Made by a program: the position numbers and the translations under genes. DNA of 64,000 bases from Desarmillaria ectypa. Lineage: Eukaryota > Basidiomycota > Agaricomycetes > Agaricales > Physalacriaceae. The notes beneath the pieces are model-generated. The model was not told the DNA's origin, searched no databases, and saw only the letters and a list, made by a program, of their open reading frames with translations. Positions 1 to 11,170 of the stretch are shown here, piece after piece (position 1 is the stretch's first letter; every line of letters begins with the position of its first letter). Location: the NCBI GenBank assembly GCA_030407005.1, contig JAUDYN010000002.1, positions 2,852,001 to 2,916,000 on the forward strand, written 5' to 3'.

Positions 1-20
1 GAAGTTCTTTGTATGAAATG

Positions 21-1181
21 TTAGTCTGAGTCGTAATGATAATATTCGTCGTGATCCGAGTGTTCATGGAAATCGTCTGCCAGGATAAGAGTCAGCATCA
101 AGCAAATGAAGTGTCACGAAACATACCGCCGCTTCCGCTCCAGTCTGATAATTCTTCTTCGTCAGGATAATCATTTTTATAATATTCCTCCGCTACAGAT
201 GGATTAATCTACGAGCGTCAATATGATAAGAAAGTACAAACCATTTGAATCCTCATCCGCTTCATCCTCTACTTCAGAGTCGCTATCTGAGTCATGAGGA
301 TCCATGAAAGAAGGTGGAAGACCCGTTCTGCGTATGAAGATGAGAAAACATAATGGTCAGATGCACCGAATGAGCATACAGTGTTCCAATGGTAGCGGCT
401 TCATTCCATTCACTCAAAGTCGACGGTCTATGGTAGAAGACATCCCAAACATAGTCGCCTGACTCAGGCGCTCGTTCTGAGGCTGCGGCATCGTCAACTG
501 GACTAGAATTGAGCCAAAGAAAGTACGAGAGAGTATCTAAGATCGCACCATTAAGATACGCTTTGAGCATAGGCATGATTTTCTCCATCTCTCGATCCAT
601 CTCACGAGAGCTCTGATCGTCTTCCGGTACAGCGTCGAACATGCGGAAGTTCGGATTCGCTTGCTTAGGCGGCAATTCTTTGGTAGAGATGACCTTGGGG
701 CTATAAGAAAATACAAGAAAAGTGGGTGGTTTGAAGCATGGCTGGCCGAAGAAGCTTACGGGCTAGTTGGAAGTATAGTCTCGCGCTCTTGGTCTACGAT
801 TGTATACCTCCGATTGAAGTCTGTCGACAGACGCCGGCTACTGGTAGGTGACGACGCAGGTTGGAGTACAGTTGTCTGATTAGTTTCTGGCGACTGAACG
901 GGTGCCTCTCGAGACAACCGAGAAACTTCGTCCTGTACAAACTAAGCAAAAAAACTAGAGAAAGCAAACATATTTACCTCTATCCGTTGGCGCAGGTTCT
1001 TATCGCTCCAAGCATCATCTTCTACTGTCTGCGCGAACTTGAAAATGCCCATGCCACCGCGAGATTTCTTGCGACGAATGCCTGACTCGACGACAAGAGC
1101 ATCAAGAGGTTCTTCACATCGTTTACGCTTAATGCGCAGAATCGTGTACGGCTGGGTAGGATTTTGAGCATCGATGTCCAT
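21..1181 (-). CDS. IWR1: RNA polymerase II nuclear import factor Iwr1
   Basis: Iwr1 is an adaptor that binds assembled RNA polymerase II and carries an NLS for its import into the nucleus. The first exon gives an N-terminal block (ILRIKRKRCEEPLDALVVES, then GGMGIFKFAQTVE) that is diagnostic of the family. A middle exon carries the Iwr1 core motif DYVWDVFYHRP (about 420-460). The C-terminal exons are very acidic, with a NDYPDEEELSDW block and a DDFHEHSDHDEYY tail before a TAA at 21-23. At least four short introns are needed. The start at 1181 is the first Met before the conserved block. The gene is complete in the window and diverges from PSMG3. Assignment is by recalled family motifs; junctions are inferred. 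Confidence 0.85.
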
Positions 1182-1339
1182 CGTGGAAGTCTAAGTCAAG
1201 AGAGCTAGGCGCCTGAATAATGCTTGCAAAATCCTTTTAAGTACTGAAGATCCGGAAAATAACAGACAATAAAGACGATAACGCTACGTCATGCCACGTG
1301 CCTATCCCCGAAAATTCGGAGCGTAAATTTTTGTTAACC

Positions 1340-2018
1340 CAGCTGGGTGACAACTAATTTGCGCGAGTCAAAATAGTATCAAAATCCTGTACCTCCCTAA
1401 TAAGGAAATGCCGAGGTATTTTGAAGGCAAAATCATAGTGTTGCCACGACTCGGCTTCAAAAAGCCGAGGCGCCGAATAAAGCCGGAGTCGGACTGAGCC
1501 GAGGAGCCCAAATGACTCTGGCCCAAAATGGCTCTACTCGGCTCCGACTCAACTTATGATAGCCCACTGACTTCGTCTAATATTGGAAGGTTGGTCTCTA
1601 CCTTGCCCAAATGGACTCAGGGCATAGCTTATGAGTAGATCACATTGAATTACTATTAAATCTGCGTCGGAGAGGCACTGACTAGGGACCCTCCCTTTCT
1701 GTTGAATTACTGACCAGCTGAGAAAGTCTGGGTAACGTGAGAAAATGACGCCCTAAATGGCGGCATTTTGCCGCAGGCTAACCAGGCTTCAGTCTATTGT
1801 CGTCTGTATATGACAAGTAGCCCTAGGAAAGGGTGGCTATGACTGTTGGAATTTAGGTCGTTCGGGAAGAGAGCGTGGTGGACTCGAAAGGTAGGTATAT
1901 TCTGTCGTACAGAAGTCGAGCCGTGGCAACACTACAAAATCATGGCTCCTTCCCAATATAGAAGGAGCTAGGATTTTGATTATATTTGGACTCGCGCAAA
2001 ATAGTCGCCACCCAGCTG
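1340..2018. mobile_element. Candidate MITE-like inverted-repeat element
   Basis: Two arms of roughly 105-118 nt face each other: 1340-1457 on the left and 1905-2018 on the right. Both begin CAGCTGGGTG and share blocks such as TTTGCGCGAGTC, ATCAAAATCCT and TAGTGTTGCCACG. I estimate about three quarters identity, with one short insertion in the left arm. No coding sequence lies between them. Flanking TAACC (left) and TGACC (right) could be a degraded target duplication. The interior holds smaller hairpins, such as CTCGGCTT/AAGCCGAG near 1449-1468. The right edge is only 8 nt before the PSMG3 ATG. A non-autonomous DNA transposon is the simplest reading. Confidence 0.6.
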
Positions 2019-2026
2019 TGACCGCC

Positions 2027-2560
2027 ATGGGTTCTCGCCAGACAGCGAAAGAGCTGGCTGGAAATTTAACGGAAGTCGTTATTCAGACGTTCTCTGATTG
2101 CATCCTTGTTCTTGTATCCCAGCTCGGGAAAGTAGGAAATCTGGTGAATCCAATTTTCTTATAGTGTCTTGATCGACGAAGTGTTGAAGCAAATCCTAAG
2201 ATTCAAGCAACGCTGCCACCTACTACGCCTTTGGTAGCAGCACCAGCCATCGATCCTGCGGATCCCAATGCAATATCTCTTCCTCCGCCACCTTCCGCCA
2301 TCCAGTTGACGCCGTTACTAGGAAATGCCCCGTCCGAACACGTACAAACCCTTCATAACCTCTTCGCATCGCAAATCGCAACCCTGGTGTGGGTAGCAGA
2401 GGAAGAGTCCATAATGCAGCCATCCCGTCAAAGCGTCATCGTCGGAATCGCCCTTCAGAAATCCGACGTAAATGAAGGAGGGGACCTGAGTGATACGGAA
2501 CGCGCCACCTTTCTAGGCGTCATGGATATGGTACAAGGAGTATTGATTCAAAAGCGGTGA
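2027..2560 (+). CDS. PSMG3: Proteasome assembly chaperone 3 (PSMG3/PAC3-like)
   Basis: PAC3 works with PAC4 in assembling the 20S proteasome alpha ring. Exon 1 starts at an ATG in a strong context (ACCGCCATGG) and encodes TEVVIQTFSDCILVLVSQLG followed by KVGNL, which matches the start of human PSMG3. A 57-nt intron (2144-2200) removes an in-frame TAG. Reading then resumes as IQATLPPTTPL, an in-frame continuation, and runs through LFASQIATLVWVAEEE and VIVGIALQK. The predicted product is about 158 residues, slightly longer than the animal protein. It diverges from IWR1, and the edge of the inverted-repeat element sits immediately upstream, leaving almost no ordinary 5' leader between them. Confidence 0.8.
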
Positions 2561-5500
2561 TGTATTGTATAAAATATCAAGGCGTTGCACAGGTTCATTT
2601 GTATGTGATGGGGTGCGCCTCGCGCGACTGAAACGAAGTTCAGCTTTATCTTCGCATACGCACGTCAATAATACTACTGAATACTCAAAAGTGGCTCTGT
2701 CGTCGAACATAATCCAGCATTTATTTAGTATACACTAAAATAGGCCCAGCCCAGCTTATCCGTCTGCTTTTGCCTGATTACAAGTTACTAACAATTAAGA
2801 CTGGGGAAATCTAGCCTAGGCTGAGGTCCATTTCGCTCATTGCAGAGTGCTCCGGGTGCGGAATTGACGCGCACGGGACCAGGTGGACTATATCATTAAA
2901 TACATCCCGGTGTTTCTTGAATTAATAAATGTAATGCTCGTGTTTTCTCACCCCTTGCTCTCAGGGCTGGAAATATTGGGTATGGATCATGTTGTAAGCC
3001 ATCGATGTCGGTCCTTGGGGTGTCGAAGCCAGGTTATAGCCGAACGATGTTTTTCTGCCTATCACCTGGTATTTTGCCCTCGGAGGAGCAGAAGCTTCCT
3101 GGAACACTTGCCATTTTGTTCCAGGGACACCTGGTGCTGCTGTGTTGTTCCGGAAACGTTAGTTCCTCTGAACCTTGTCACAGTCCGCGCGCTCCAGGGT
3201 CCGGCCATTTTATGCTACTGCTAGGTGGCGGCTATTTTGCACGAGTCAAAATAGCTTCTTGCTCCGGGAACATTTTTTTAGTTTGAACCTTGTCTGTGCT
3301 CTCCCGAGTTTGCTCGCTTTCCGGTTCCGGTTTTTTTTCGCCTTATCCGGGTGCTCATGGGTTTGCGTATTTTGCCTCGCGACTGGTCATTTTGTCCCGG
3401 GAACATCTAGCTTCTTGTTCTGTGAACATTTGCGGTCTTGAAGCCTGTCCGCGCATTCCCGGGTCTGCACATTTTGATGTTGTCGCAACTTTCTTCGATA
3501 GCCTGCGCCACTTCAAGAGCATTTGGATAGTCTTTGAGCAGTAATGCCATGTCAAAAGGACACCGGCCACGATAAGCGAGAAGCCAACGTCTGCATGTGT
3601 TTTACATTTCATAGTTTCCTCTGGTTGAGATATTTCTTCCCCGTGGAAACCCCTCCGTTCACCTTTGTTGACGTCTCCCTAGCTCACTGCTTGCAGTGGT
3701 ACTGGTACAAATCACAACAGTTGAGGACGATAAGTGGAAACACGCAAGTCCTGTCTTCTTTTGTATCAGTGAAGGGCGAACGTTAACTCTAACGTGTCAT
3801 TATACACTATAATGAACCATGCATTGACTATTGAAAGTTGAACAACTTTACCTTGCACTCAGGCCAATGAAGCTTCCAAGACTATCGGCGGTGTAAACCC
3901 TTGTTTAAGCTTCGATTAAGCATTAAGAAAATAATATACTAAACAGGTCAGTGTAATAGCCAGTATTCGGCAATTAAATGCATCACATTGACTGCTTTCT
4001 TTAAGGATGATGATTTCTCCGTCTATCACATATCTGCAATGAGCTGTAATACCATGTGCAAGTTCCAAATGCGGGATAGTTCGATGTATCGTCCAAGATC
4101 GCCTTCGTGGCTGAATAGTTAACTCTTGCGTTTGACTTTGTTCCCGGGTCCCGACGGGTGCAAGGATCCAGCATGGTCAACGTCGCAAATTATGACGCAT
4201 TGACACAGAACGGGTCATGAGACCCGATAGTTTAAATCTATTAGTGACGTCAAAGATTCCACGCTTCCCGCCATCAAGGTAGAAATCAACAGAAGGACGA
4301 TGTAGCATACGCGGCATGCAGACGGACGAGGAATATCACCAAGAGGAAACGGAAACGAGGTGTCAATAGCAATTAACAAGCCAAATGGCTACCCCTGAGC
4401 GACGACTATACCTTCTGGCATCTGACTTCATAACAGATATTCCTCGATAATGTGCTCTGTATCTTGACGACGAGAAATCGTTCTTGTGGTGGACAAGTCG
4501 AGAACAATGGGATCCTTTTCACGGACAATACCGCTCAACAGCACTGCTTCATTACCATTCCAGACTTCAGTACATCGGCAGCGAGAACGAGGGATCTCGC
4601 TTAATACGGAGGCATGAGACAAAGCCTTGCGACCGTCGTGGGCATCTCCGGACTTCTCAATTTTGAGTCCGGAGCTTCCATCGTCCTGGATACTTCTTCA
4701 ATCAAGGGAAAGTTTCATCGCGAAATTTAGTGGTATTAGTGGCGGCTTACAGGTAGGCTGCAGGCGACGAACGGCGGTCAGCACAAGTGTGATTGCCGAT
4801 AAGTTTTCGGGGATCCGAGCGTGGCACATAAAGGCTCAGCTCAGACACGGGGATTTCTTGCTTCATAAGTGAGTCGCCCATTTGTATTTACTTTTTGCCT
4901 TCTGCTAATGCCTCAAAGAAACTTCCCCGCGATATGTTGATTCATACTGTAGTATATTCTCTCTTGGAATTTTGAAACTTGGTTACACATTGCCCCGGAC
5001 AGCAACACATTGAATAAAAAATAAAAGCCGGATGTTCATGTCTGTTCACGTTCTCGAAAATTTCCAAAGCCCGGAGAAGTTTCAGCAAAAAAATGAATAG
5101 TTTCAACATAATATATCAGAATATCATTCGCTGAATCTTTATATATGAGTTTGAGGGATTCTTCATATAATAGAAATAACCGGCTCGAAAAAGGCAGACA
5201 TCACCTCAAACCGCGTCACCCCTCCGAGGCTGCGAGAAGAAAAGATTCAAAGAAAGATGGATGACAGCGTCTTCAGAAAATACATCCCCGAATCACTCAG
5301 CACGATAGTCCAAGGATCGCTGGTCTAAGTATAGAGTGACTCGCTAGACTCAAAAATACTGGAACACGGTCCTCAACGCTAAGATCGCCGCCATCAATAC
5401 TAATTCAAACAAGATCTGCCGGGAGCGTACTTACCCTCAATGGAACCTCTTTTCTAGCGCTTTACAATGCATCTACAGACTGGATTTCAGCGCAAAGATG

Positions 5501-7370
5501 TCCTAACATCGTTTTTACATTCTCTGAATTGCAGTAGAATAAGCCAAAAATCGCTGCAAGATCGGATGGGCGACAAGAGGAAACGTCCATTGTTATTGAA
5601 ATTACGGGCTATGTCAGCTCCAGCAGTCTGGACGTGTTCCGGCTATGTCGGGGATGCTGATTACATATAAATTTGAAGTACAAGAAGACTGAGCGCATAC
5701 AGAGTTCATACAAACTGAGACAGTGCCAATCGGAGCCGATGCCTTTGAATCATTCGACGTGCACGAGTTACTTGAGGGCAAGAGAAGCGAGCTACTACTG
5801 GCACCGAGATAAAAACGGCTGAATGGGTAGTCGAGTAATTAACGTCAGGGGTCTGAGGACCGGAGTCTAGATGTGGACATGCGGAGCTTTATTTTTTTGT
5901 CGTCGTCAATGCTTTGACATAGAAGGCTCGTCAAAGGTTGCGAAAGCCGACGACATAACGTCGAGCTCGTTCCCCCGGCAGCTTGTCAGACTCGGATAAT
6001 TTCTGGATGGTCCTTCAGACGTAGACGAAGAAAAAGGGGCAAGCCATTTCTGGCTGATGCTAAGAAATTGGAATGGTGAGTATATTACTATGTCGCGGCT
6101 GAGCTTACATTACACCGAGTTGTCAGAGTATCTTGCCTTCAGTATACGTTGCGCTTTCTATACCCTACCAGCCATTCTGGCAGCGGTTGAACCTTGTTGA
6201 GCCTTAATGCGCGGCCTTCATGCCCCGACACCAGTTTCCGTTTCATCAAGTACCGAATTGACCCAAGTTTGGTTTAAAGTCACTGTCCGCTATGCTGAAA
6301 CTGCTGTGTACACCGTTAGTGACAGTTACTGTTAGTTACTAAAACTTTGATCAGTATATTTTGCACTCTGGCCAGTAGCTTTTGAAGTGGTTCCGCTGCT
6401 GTATATACACATCTTTCACGCTTCACTTGAAGACAAGCCAAATGTGCTCAATCGGTATGAGGTTCGTGACATGCTCATTTGCCATCCATTAATCTCCAAT
6501 TTTAAGGATGATGAGGTGACTACTGAGGTGCTTGGACTCTTGAAGGCGCAGGTCAGAATTGGAAAGTCAAAAACGGACCTTGTCGATCATGTGACTTTCA
6601 AAGTCCGACGTTAATGAACCCCGCCACACAATGCTTTGAAGAAAATCGACAACGGAACGATATTTGGATCCGTAACAAGACGAAGGCATGACGAAGATAT
6701 CACATAGAGAGGAAGAGTGGTAGATGCATTGAGGAGACGATGAATGACGCGTGTGCAGCAAGGCAACAGCACTGCGCGCTATGATACCTCTCAGCATCCA
6801 ACTCAACTCCAGAGGGGACGACACTCGATGACCTAATCCATATCTCAAGTGGGAACGCGATACATTGCTACGTTGTTTCCGAATATATCCAACAATGGGG
6901 CATGCGAATCGAATCACAGTGAGGGTCCTACAACCTTCAAGTCGACGCCGAGAAGGTAATAATGGAGGATCTCTTTGTGCTTGGGATGAAGCTCAATGCT
7001 TAGAGTGAATGGCTGTGCGCAAATCTGCTACAAAGCTCGGGAAAGCGTTCGGTAGTTGTCGAATTCAATCAGCGAACCTCCTGAGGGCTGTGCGAGCACG
7101 GTTAGGCGAACGCATACGAAGGTGTGCTTTTTCCCTTTGCCTGTGCAGAGGAGCCCACTGTCATGGTGGTTGGATGGTAAGTAACGAATGTCACGGAGGT
7201 CCCAGCGTGATTGTACATGATTGCTGTTGGTTTTCTAAGTTGGGAAGTGGCCAAAAGCTAACACAGGTTTTGTCCCCACGTATTTATACTGCTCGAACTG
7301 CAAAAAAAAGTTCTCCGTCTTCGACCACCACAATCTACCATGCCAAAGATCCTCACTCAACGACGAGACC
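2561..7370. other. Gene-poor region, no supported gene
   Basis: About 4.8 kb without a reading frame I can assign. Open frames are all under 120 codons, lack family motifs and do not join through good splice signals. Diverged repeats occupy about 3.06-3.48 kb. A strand-minus frame near 4428-4622 and a strand-plus frame at 6387-6614 look vaguely protein-like but match nothing I know. Decayed transposon or old gene relics are possible. Confidence 0.5.
3144..3490. repeat. Diverged tandem repeat, about three units
   Basis: Three imperfect units start near 3144, 3257 and 3414. Each opens with a TGTTCCGGAAAC / TGCTCCGGGAAC / TGTTCTGTGAAC block, continues with TTGAACCTTGTC or TTGAAGCCTGTC, and then a CCCGGGT-like block. 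The first and third also share a CCATTTTATG / ACATTTTGATG block. Unit lengths are about 113 and 157 nt. A partial earlier copy may exist near 3095. A fragment at 3225-3256 resembles the tip of the element at 1340-2018, including GAGTCAAAATAG. Confidence 0.5.
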
Positions 7371-7710
7371 ATGGCCTTGCCCATCCTTACTTTCGTCCTC
7401 AGCTGCATTCATCTCGTAGGAGCCACAGGACTGTGGTGTGTATTTTCCCCACGCGTCTTTCCCCCGCATTGTTACTCAAGATGTCGGCAGGTGGCTGACA
7501 CTGTCGACCCTAGCTTTGTGCCTATTGCAGCAGTACCCACGGTCCCTCTGGACTTGGTAGGCTGGACTTTCTTCAAAAATATTTATTTCTGACTTTTGTT
7601 GATTATCTGAGGTCGCCCCAGCGAAGCAAGCGTTGGCAGGAGGCGGAAAGCCCGCTCGGTTGTTCAAAGTCGTCGTTGTTGCGGTTGTACGTCCTTCAAA
7701 GGACATTTGA
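7371..7710 (+). CDS. Small putative secreted protein, spliced
   Basis: Not a recognised family. The first exon encodes MALPILTFVLSCIHLVGATGL, a plausible signal peptide. Two introns with good signals (about 7436-7513 and 7558-7610) join it to FVPIAAVPTVPLDL and then VAPAKQALAGGGKPARLF plus a Val-rich tail ending RPSKDI. The product would be about 70 residues. The signal peptide and clean splicing in one frame are the only support. It may equally be non-coding. Confidence 0.3.
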
Positions 7711-8320
7711 CTGTCGTCTCAGTGGCGTCCAGGTAGTTGCGGTTGTGGGGCACTTTGCTGACCGTCTTTTCCGCTGTCACTGACTCGGTTGTGACCTTAA
7801 CAAGTGAACGGTCTCTATAGAATCGAGCTCCTGTCTCTGTGCTAACCATTCCGCGCCCAGGAATTACAGTATTTTCATGCTCCTTGATTCCTCATCATTC
7901 TAACAAAAAAGCCCCAACTCTGCATGGTGCTGACCACCGCACGTAGGTGGGGGCTGGTTACGGGCAAGGCACCCGGTCACTACTTGTCTTTGGCTAGTCC
8001 AGTTTTTGCAAAGAAAATGTATATACGGGTTCTGACTGCGTCATTTCTTGGTTTACATTCATTGTAGTTAGTTTTTAATCTTGGAACAGGTTTCTATTCG
8101 ACATTTAATACATCCCACATCGATAGTGGACGAACCTACCAAGATCTTAAGTATTCACGCTGAGATGACGCGTCCTTAATAGGTCCAGAGGTCGAAAATG
8201 ATTCAAGAAACGAAACTATATTACAACAAAGAGTTTCAACATGATACATCAAAGGAAATGCATTCCATGGGTGGCACGACCGTCGACGTGCCACTATAAG
8301 AGCACGGTTTTCATGCCAGA
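7711..8320. other. Intergenic, nothing recognised
   Basis: Short frames on both strands only. No promoter, RNA gene or repeat stands out. It includes the 3' flank of the RPA32-like paralog, which ends at 8321. Confidence 0.5.
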
Positions 8321-9752
8321 TCAAGTGACTGCAAAATGTTCATCGTCACCCGTGGCATAAATGTAACCGCGGGCTATTAAAAATTCAATCTCACGTCTGG
8401 TAGTGATTTGTTAGCGTTGAGTTTATATGAATACAGAATTCCACTTACCGTATAGCATCGGCGGGCATGCGGTGGTGGCAAAGTGCGTTAATAATCGTGT
8501 AACGAGAGACGCCTTCCTCAAAGACCGACGTGTTGAGGTTGCCATCCATTGTAGGATATAGGCTAACATTGTCTACCTTCCCGTTGATAAAGAGAATGAT
8601 TTCTCTCTGAATGGCGTTAAGATCCGAATAAGGATCATGCTTCTGAGGGCGCCTTTTCGAGGGTGAGTACTGATTGTGATCTCTCAGGCACCTCTTTGAT
8701 GAAGGCGTCGGAGTTGCCGCATCCTGTGAGAACAAAAGCGATGACGTTGCCTGATTTCGGGTCGATGGCGTTTTCTGGGGTGTTGTCGGGTTGGATCTAT
8801 TGGGGTATTCGAGTAGGACTATGCCCTCGTCCATTACATGTTCAATCATGTGGATCTCAATGGGAGAGTCAGGGGGAGATGGTGTCGGCTTCTTAGACGG
8901 GAGCTTTTTTTGCGGCTTTCGCTTGGGCGAAGGGCTCAAGGAGGTCTCCGCGAAGCTCATCGTCATACCTTGGATACCGTCATCCGACTGTGTAAGCGCC
9001 TGGGGTGCGGGTAGAGCACTTGTTTTTTGAGAAGGCTAAGGTTTCCGGTTTCAGTACTCAGGTGCGCGATTATGGCACGAGAACACCTACCGGCATGCCT
9101 CGTTCGTATATCAAGGTCTCTGTCGCGCATTGCAACAAATGCCAATACATTGCAAGAGGATCGGATATTATATGTATCGCGAGTATCGGAGACAGGACAG
9201 TCTTGGTCTTCCATCGGTCAAGCCTCCCAATAACGTGGGTGAGCTGCAATTCACTGAACATCTCTTGGCTAGAAAGGTCCTTGTCGGTTACTGTTCTCGG
9301 AAATTGAGCGACAATATTGTAACGTACTCGATATCCGGAATGAAGACATCGTTGGCATCGGATTTCCACAGGTGGGCAGCAAGCTTTCCAGTCCCATCAT
9401 CTATCTCGTATTCTGTATAGTGGTCTTTCACGGAGTGGGAACGAAGGTTCCCAACTATCACAACCTATTCCATGCTATTGGGTCACTGTTCATCCAGTTA
9501 GAGGAACGTGAATCATCCTGACCAGTCCAATTTCTTTCCCTTCGACCTTGAAAGGTGCAGCATCATGCATCCTTTCAGATTTCTCAGCTTGAGCAATGGT
9601 GATACAGCGTATCGAGTTTCTGACATCGTACAGAGGTCCCTACAGTACCAACGGCAGGTCAGTGGAAAGTCACTTTGTTGAATGCTTTATACCTTATTTT
9701 TAGGGTCACGTTCATTCACGGTGCCCCATCCATCATTGAGCCTGATATCCAT
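8321..9752 (-). CDS. Divergent RPA32 (replication protein A subunit 2) paralog
   Basis: This is a second RPA2-type gene, downstream of and in the same orientation as canonical RPA2. The reconstructed order is a short N-terminus starting MDIRLNDGWG, then SIRCITIAQAEKS (equivalent to SIRPFTIAQLGKA in RPA2), the OB-fold segment VVIVGNLRSHSVKDHYTEYE followed by IDDGTGKLAAHLW, then HVIGRLDRWKTKT and MYWHLLQC. A basic Ser/Pro/Lys-rich linker of about 110 residues follows, then a winged helix (INALCHHRMPADAI, REIEFLIARGYIYATGDDEH, FAVT stop). It lacks the Gly/Ser/Tyr-rich N-terminus of canonical RPA2, the phosphorylation region in known RPA32 proteins. Introns at about 8403-8448 and in the N-terminal part restore frame cleanly. 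Function is unknown: an alternative RPA complex or a specialised ssDNA-binding partner are possibilities. Confidence 0.75.
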
Positions 9753-9853
9753 GCGTCACCCCGAGACGATGATGATAGGAAGAAGGATAAATAGAGCAAG
9801 TGATAGAATACAAATATGGGTTAGCCAATTACGTCAGCTAGTACAACTACAGT

Positions 9854-10989
9854 TCAGCGAGATACACTAAAGTGGGAGTCATCGATGGTACTGAATACAA
9901 TTCCATCGTCCATTAAGCCGTCAAGGGCATCACTGTTACGGTGCATCAGTCTAGGGCTAGAGCAGTTCAAAAAGATCACCGACCTGATCATTTGCGCATC
10001 GCCACCACCGATAGAACGAGCAATGGATGCGACGTGGACGCCTTCTTCACTGCTCTCCTGCTTGAGCATGAAGTGCACAATGTCTCGCTGTAGTTTGGGT
10101 AGATGTGCGTATTCGTCATGCGACGCCGGTTGCGCCGAATGAGACTGATACGCCAACGTACTTGAACTAGGAACGGGTTGTCCCTCCGACCTGACTGGCT
10201 GTTGACCGGTAACAGGCTACAATGGTCGTCAACAAAAAGGTATGGAACTAGGCAAGAACAGCGTACTGGACCCCTGTCGGCGGTCAAGGTACAGGTAACA
10301 CATTCCAGCATATGGAAGAAAACCTCATGAGGATCTTCAGCCACTCGAATTTGTGTCGCGTTCACGTAGCGTTTGTTGCCAAATGTCTTCAAGGAGCCTA
10401 CGACGCGGACGTTCTGGTTTTCCCTAAGAATGAAATTACTCAGCTAATTTCAAGATAGAAATCGACGCTTACGCACTGTATACCGCCCCACTTGGCATCG
10501 TCTTCCTCGTTGGTCGTCTCATTCCAATGCCGCACCTCAATGTGTCCCGTGCCGTCGTGAAGGTCGTAGACGCTGTTGGTCGCCTGCTTTTGGATGCGAA
10601 TTACTTGGCCTACCGTTGTCACCTACACTGAAGATGAGACGACGAAAAGAAATAAAATAGAGTACAGTCTTACGTGTCCGATCACCGTGTCGTCCAGCAT
10701 CCACTCTGCATCAGTATGTGCCTGAGTGGCCTTTCCGAGCTGGGCAATGGTAAACGGCCGAATCGATTGAGACGCATCCGTTCTCTGAAAAAAAAAAGGT
10801 CGAGCGGTCAGTAATCCACCTATAGTGTCCATAAGAAGGAACGGACTCGGTTACCACCTCCTGGACTACCTCCAGCGCTGTATGGTGAGCCACCTTGCAC
10901 GTAGCCACCGCCTCCACCGTAGTATCCTCCTTCTATGTCTACAGTCAGCAAGGGAAAGAAAAGATGGCAAGGTCATTCGCACGGCTCAT
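9854..10989 (-). CDS. RPA2: Replication protein A 32-kDa subunit
   Basis: RPA2 is the middle subunit of the heterotrimeric ssDNA-binding complex used in replication, repair and recombination. A tiny first exon and its neighbour encode a Gly-rich N-terminus (YYGGGGGYVQGGSPYSAGG), the usual phosphorylated tail. Then come SIRPFTIAQLGKA, the OB-fold (TVGQVIRIQKQATNSVYDLH, DGTGHIEVRHW), SLKTFGNKRYVNATQIRVAE, HEVFFHMLEC, and a C-terminal winged helix (LPKLQRDIVHFML, GLMDDGIVFSTIDDSHF). About six introns are needed. The start at 10989 is inferred from a short exon MS joined to the Gly-rich block. The stop is 101 nt from the start of the paralog. Confidence 0.85.
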
Positions 10990-11045
10990 TTTTGTGGTGT
11001 CAATGTAGGTGTAGAGGTAAGTAAGATGAAGTGTGACAAAAAAAA

Positions 11046-11073
11046 ACGCGTTGATTCACGTTCTGTCACGCGT
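11046..11073. promoter_or_regulatory. Two MCB boxes (ACGCGT) upstream of RPA2
   Basis: ACGCGT occurs at 11046-11051 and 11068-11073, which is 57 and 79 nt upstream of the RPA2 start codon. ACGCGT is the MluI cell-cycle box bound by MBF (Mbp1/Swi6-type) factors, which activate replication genes at G1/S in fungi. Role here is inferred from sequence and the target gene. Confidence 0.6.
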
Positions 11074-11170
11074 TGTTTGCACCGAACAAATATTAGACAA
11101 AAACAAGTCCGGCGCTTTTGACTGCTATGTATGTACTTGCAGGAATCTAAAACATGAAATTCGACCAACT

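Noticed and set aside
2144..2164. A 21-nt intron in PSMG3 (GTGAAT...TTATAG)
   Set aside because: It would be far below the usual 45-60 nt and gives a poor protein join. The 57-nt intron 2144-2200 also keeps frame and joins KVGNL to IQATLPP, which suits the family better.
4428..4622. Hsp70-like relic (AVLLSGIVREKDPIVLDLS)
   Set aside because: Only a short stretch is reminiscent of the Hsp70 ILSG...LLLDV block; upstream sequence has no Hsp70 motifs and several stops.
8321..9752. STN1 of the CST complex
   Set aside because: STN1 is RPA2-like but has two winged helices; here there is one, and the N-terminal and OB-fold blocks follow RPA2 closely.
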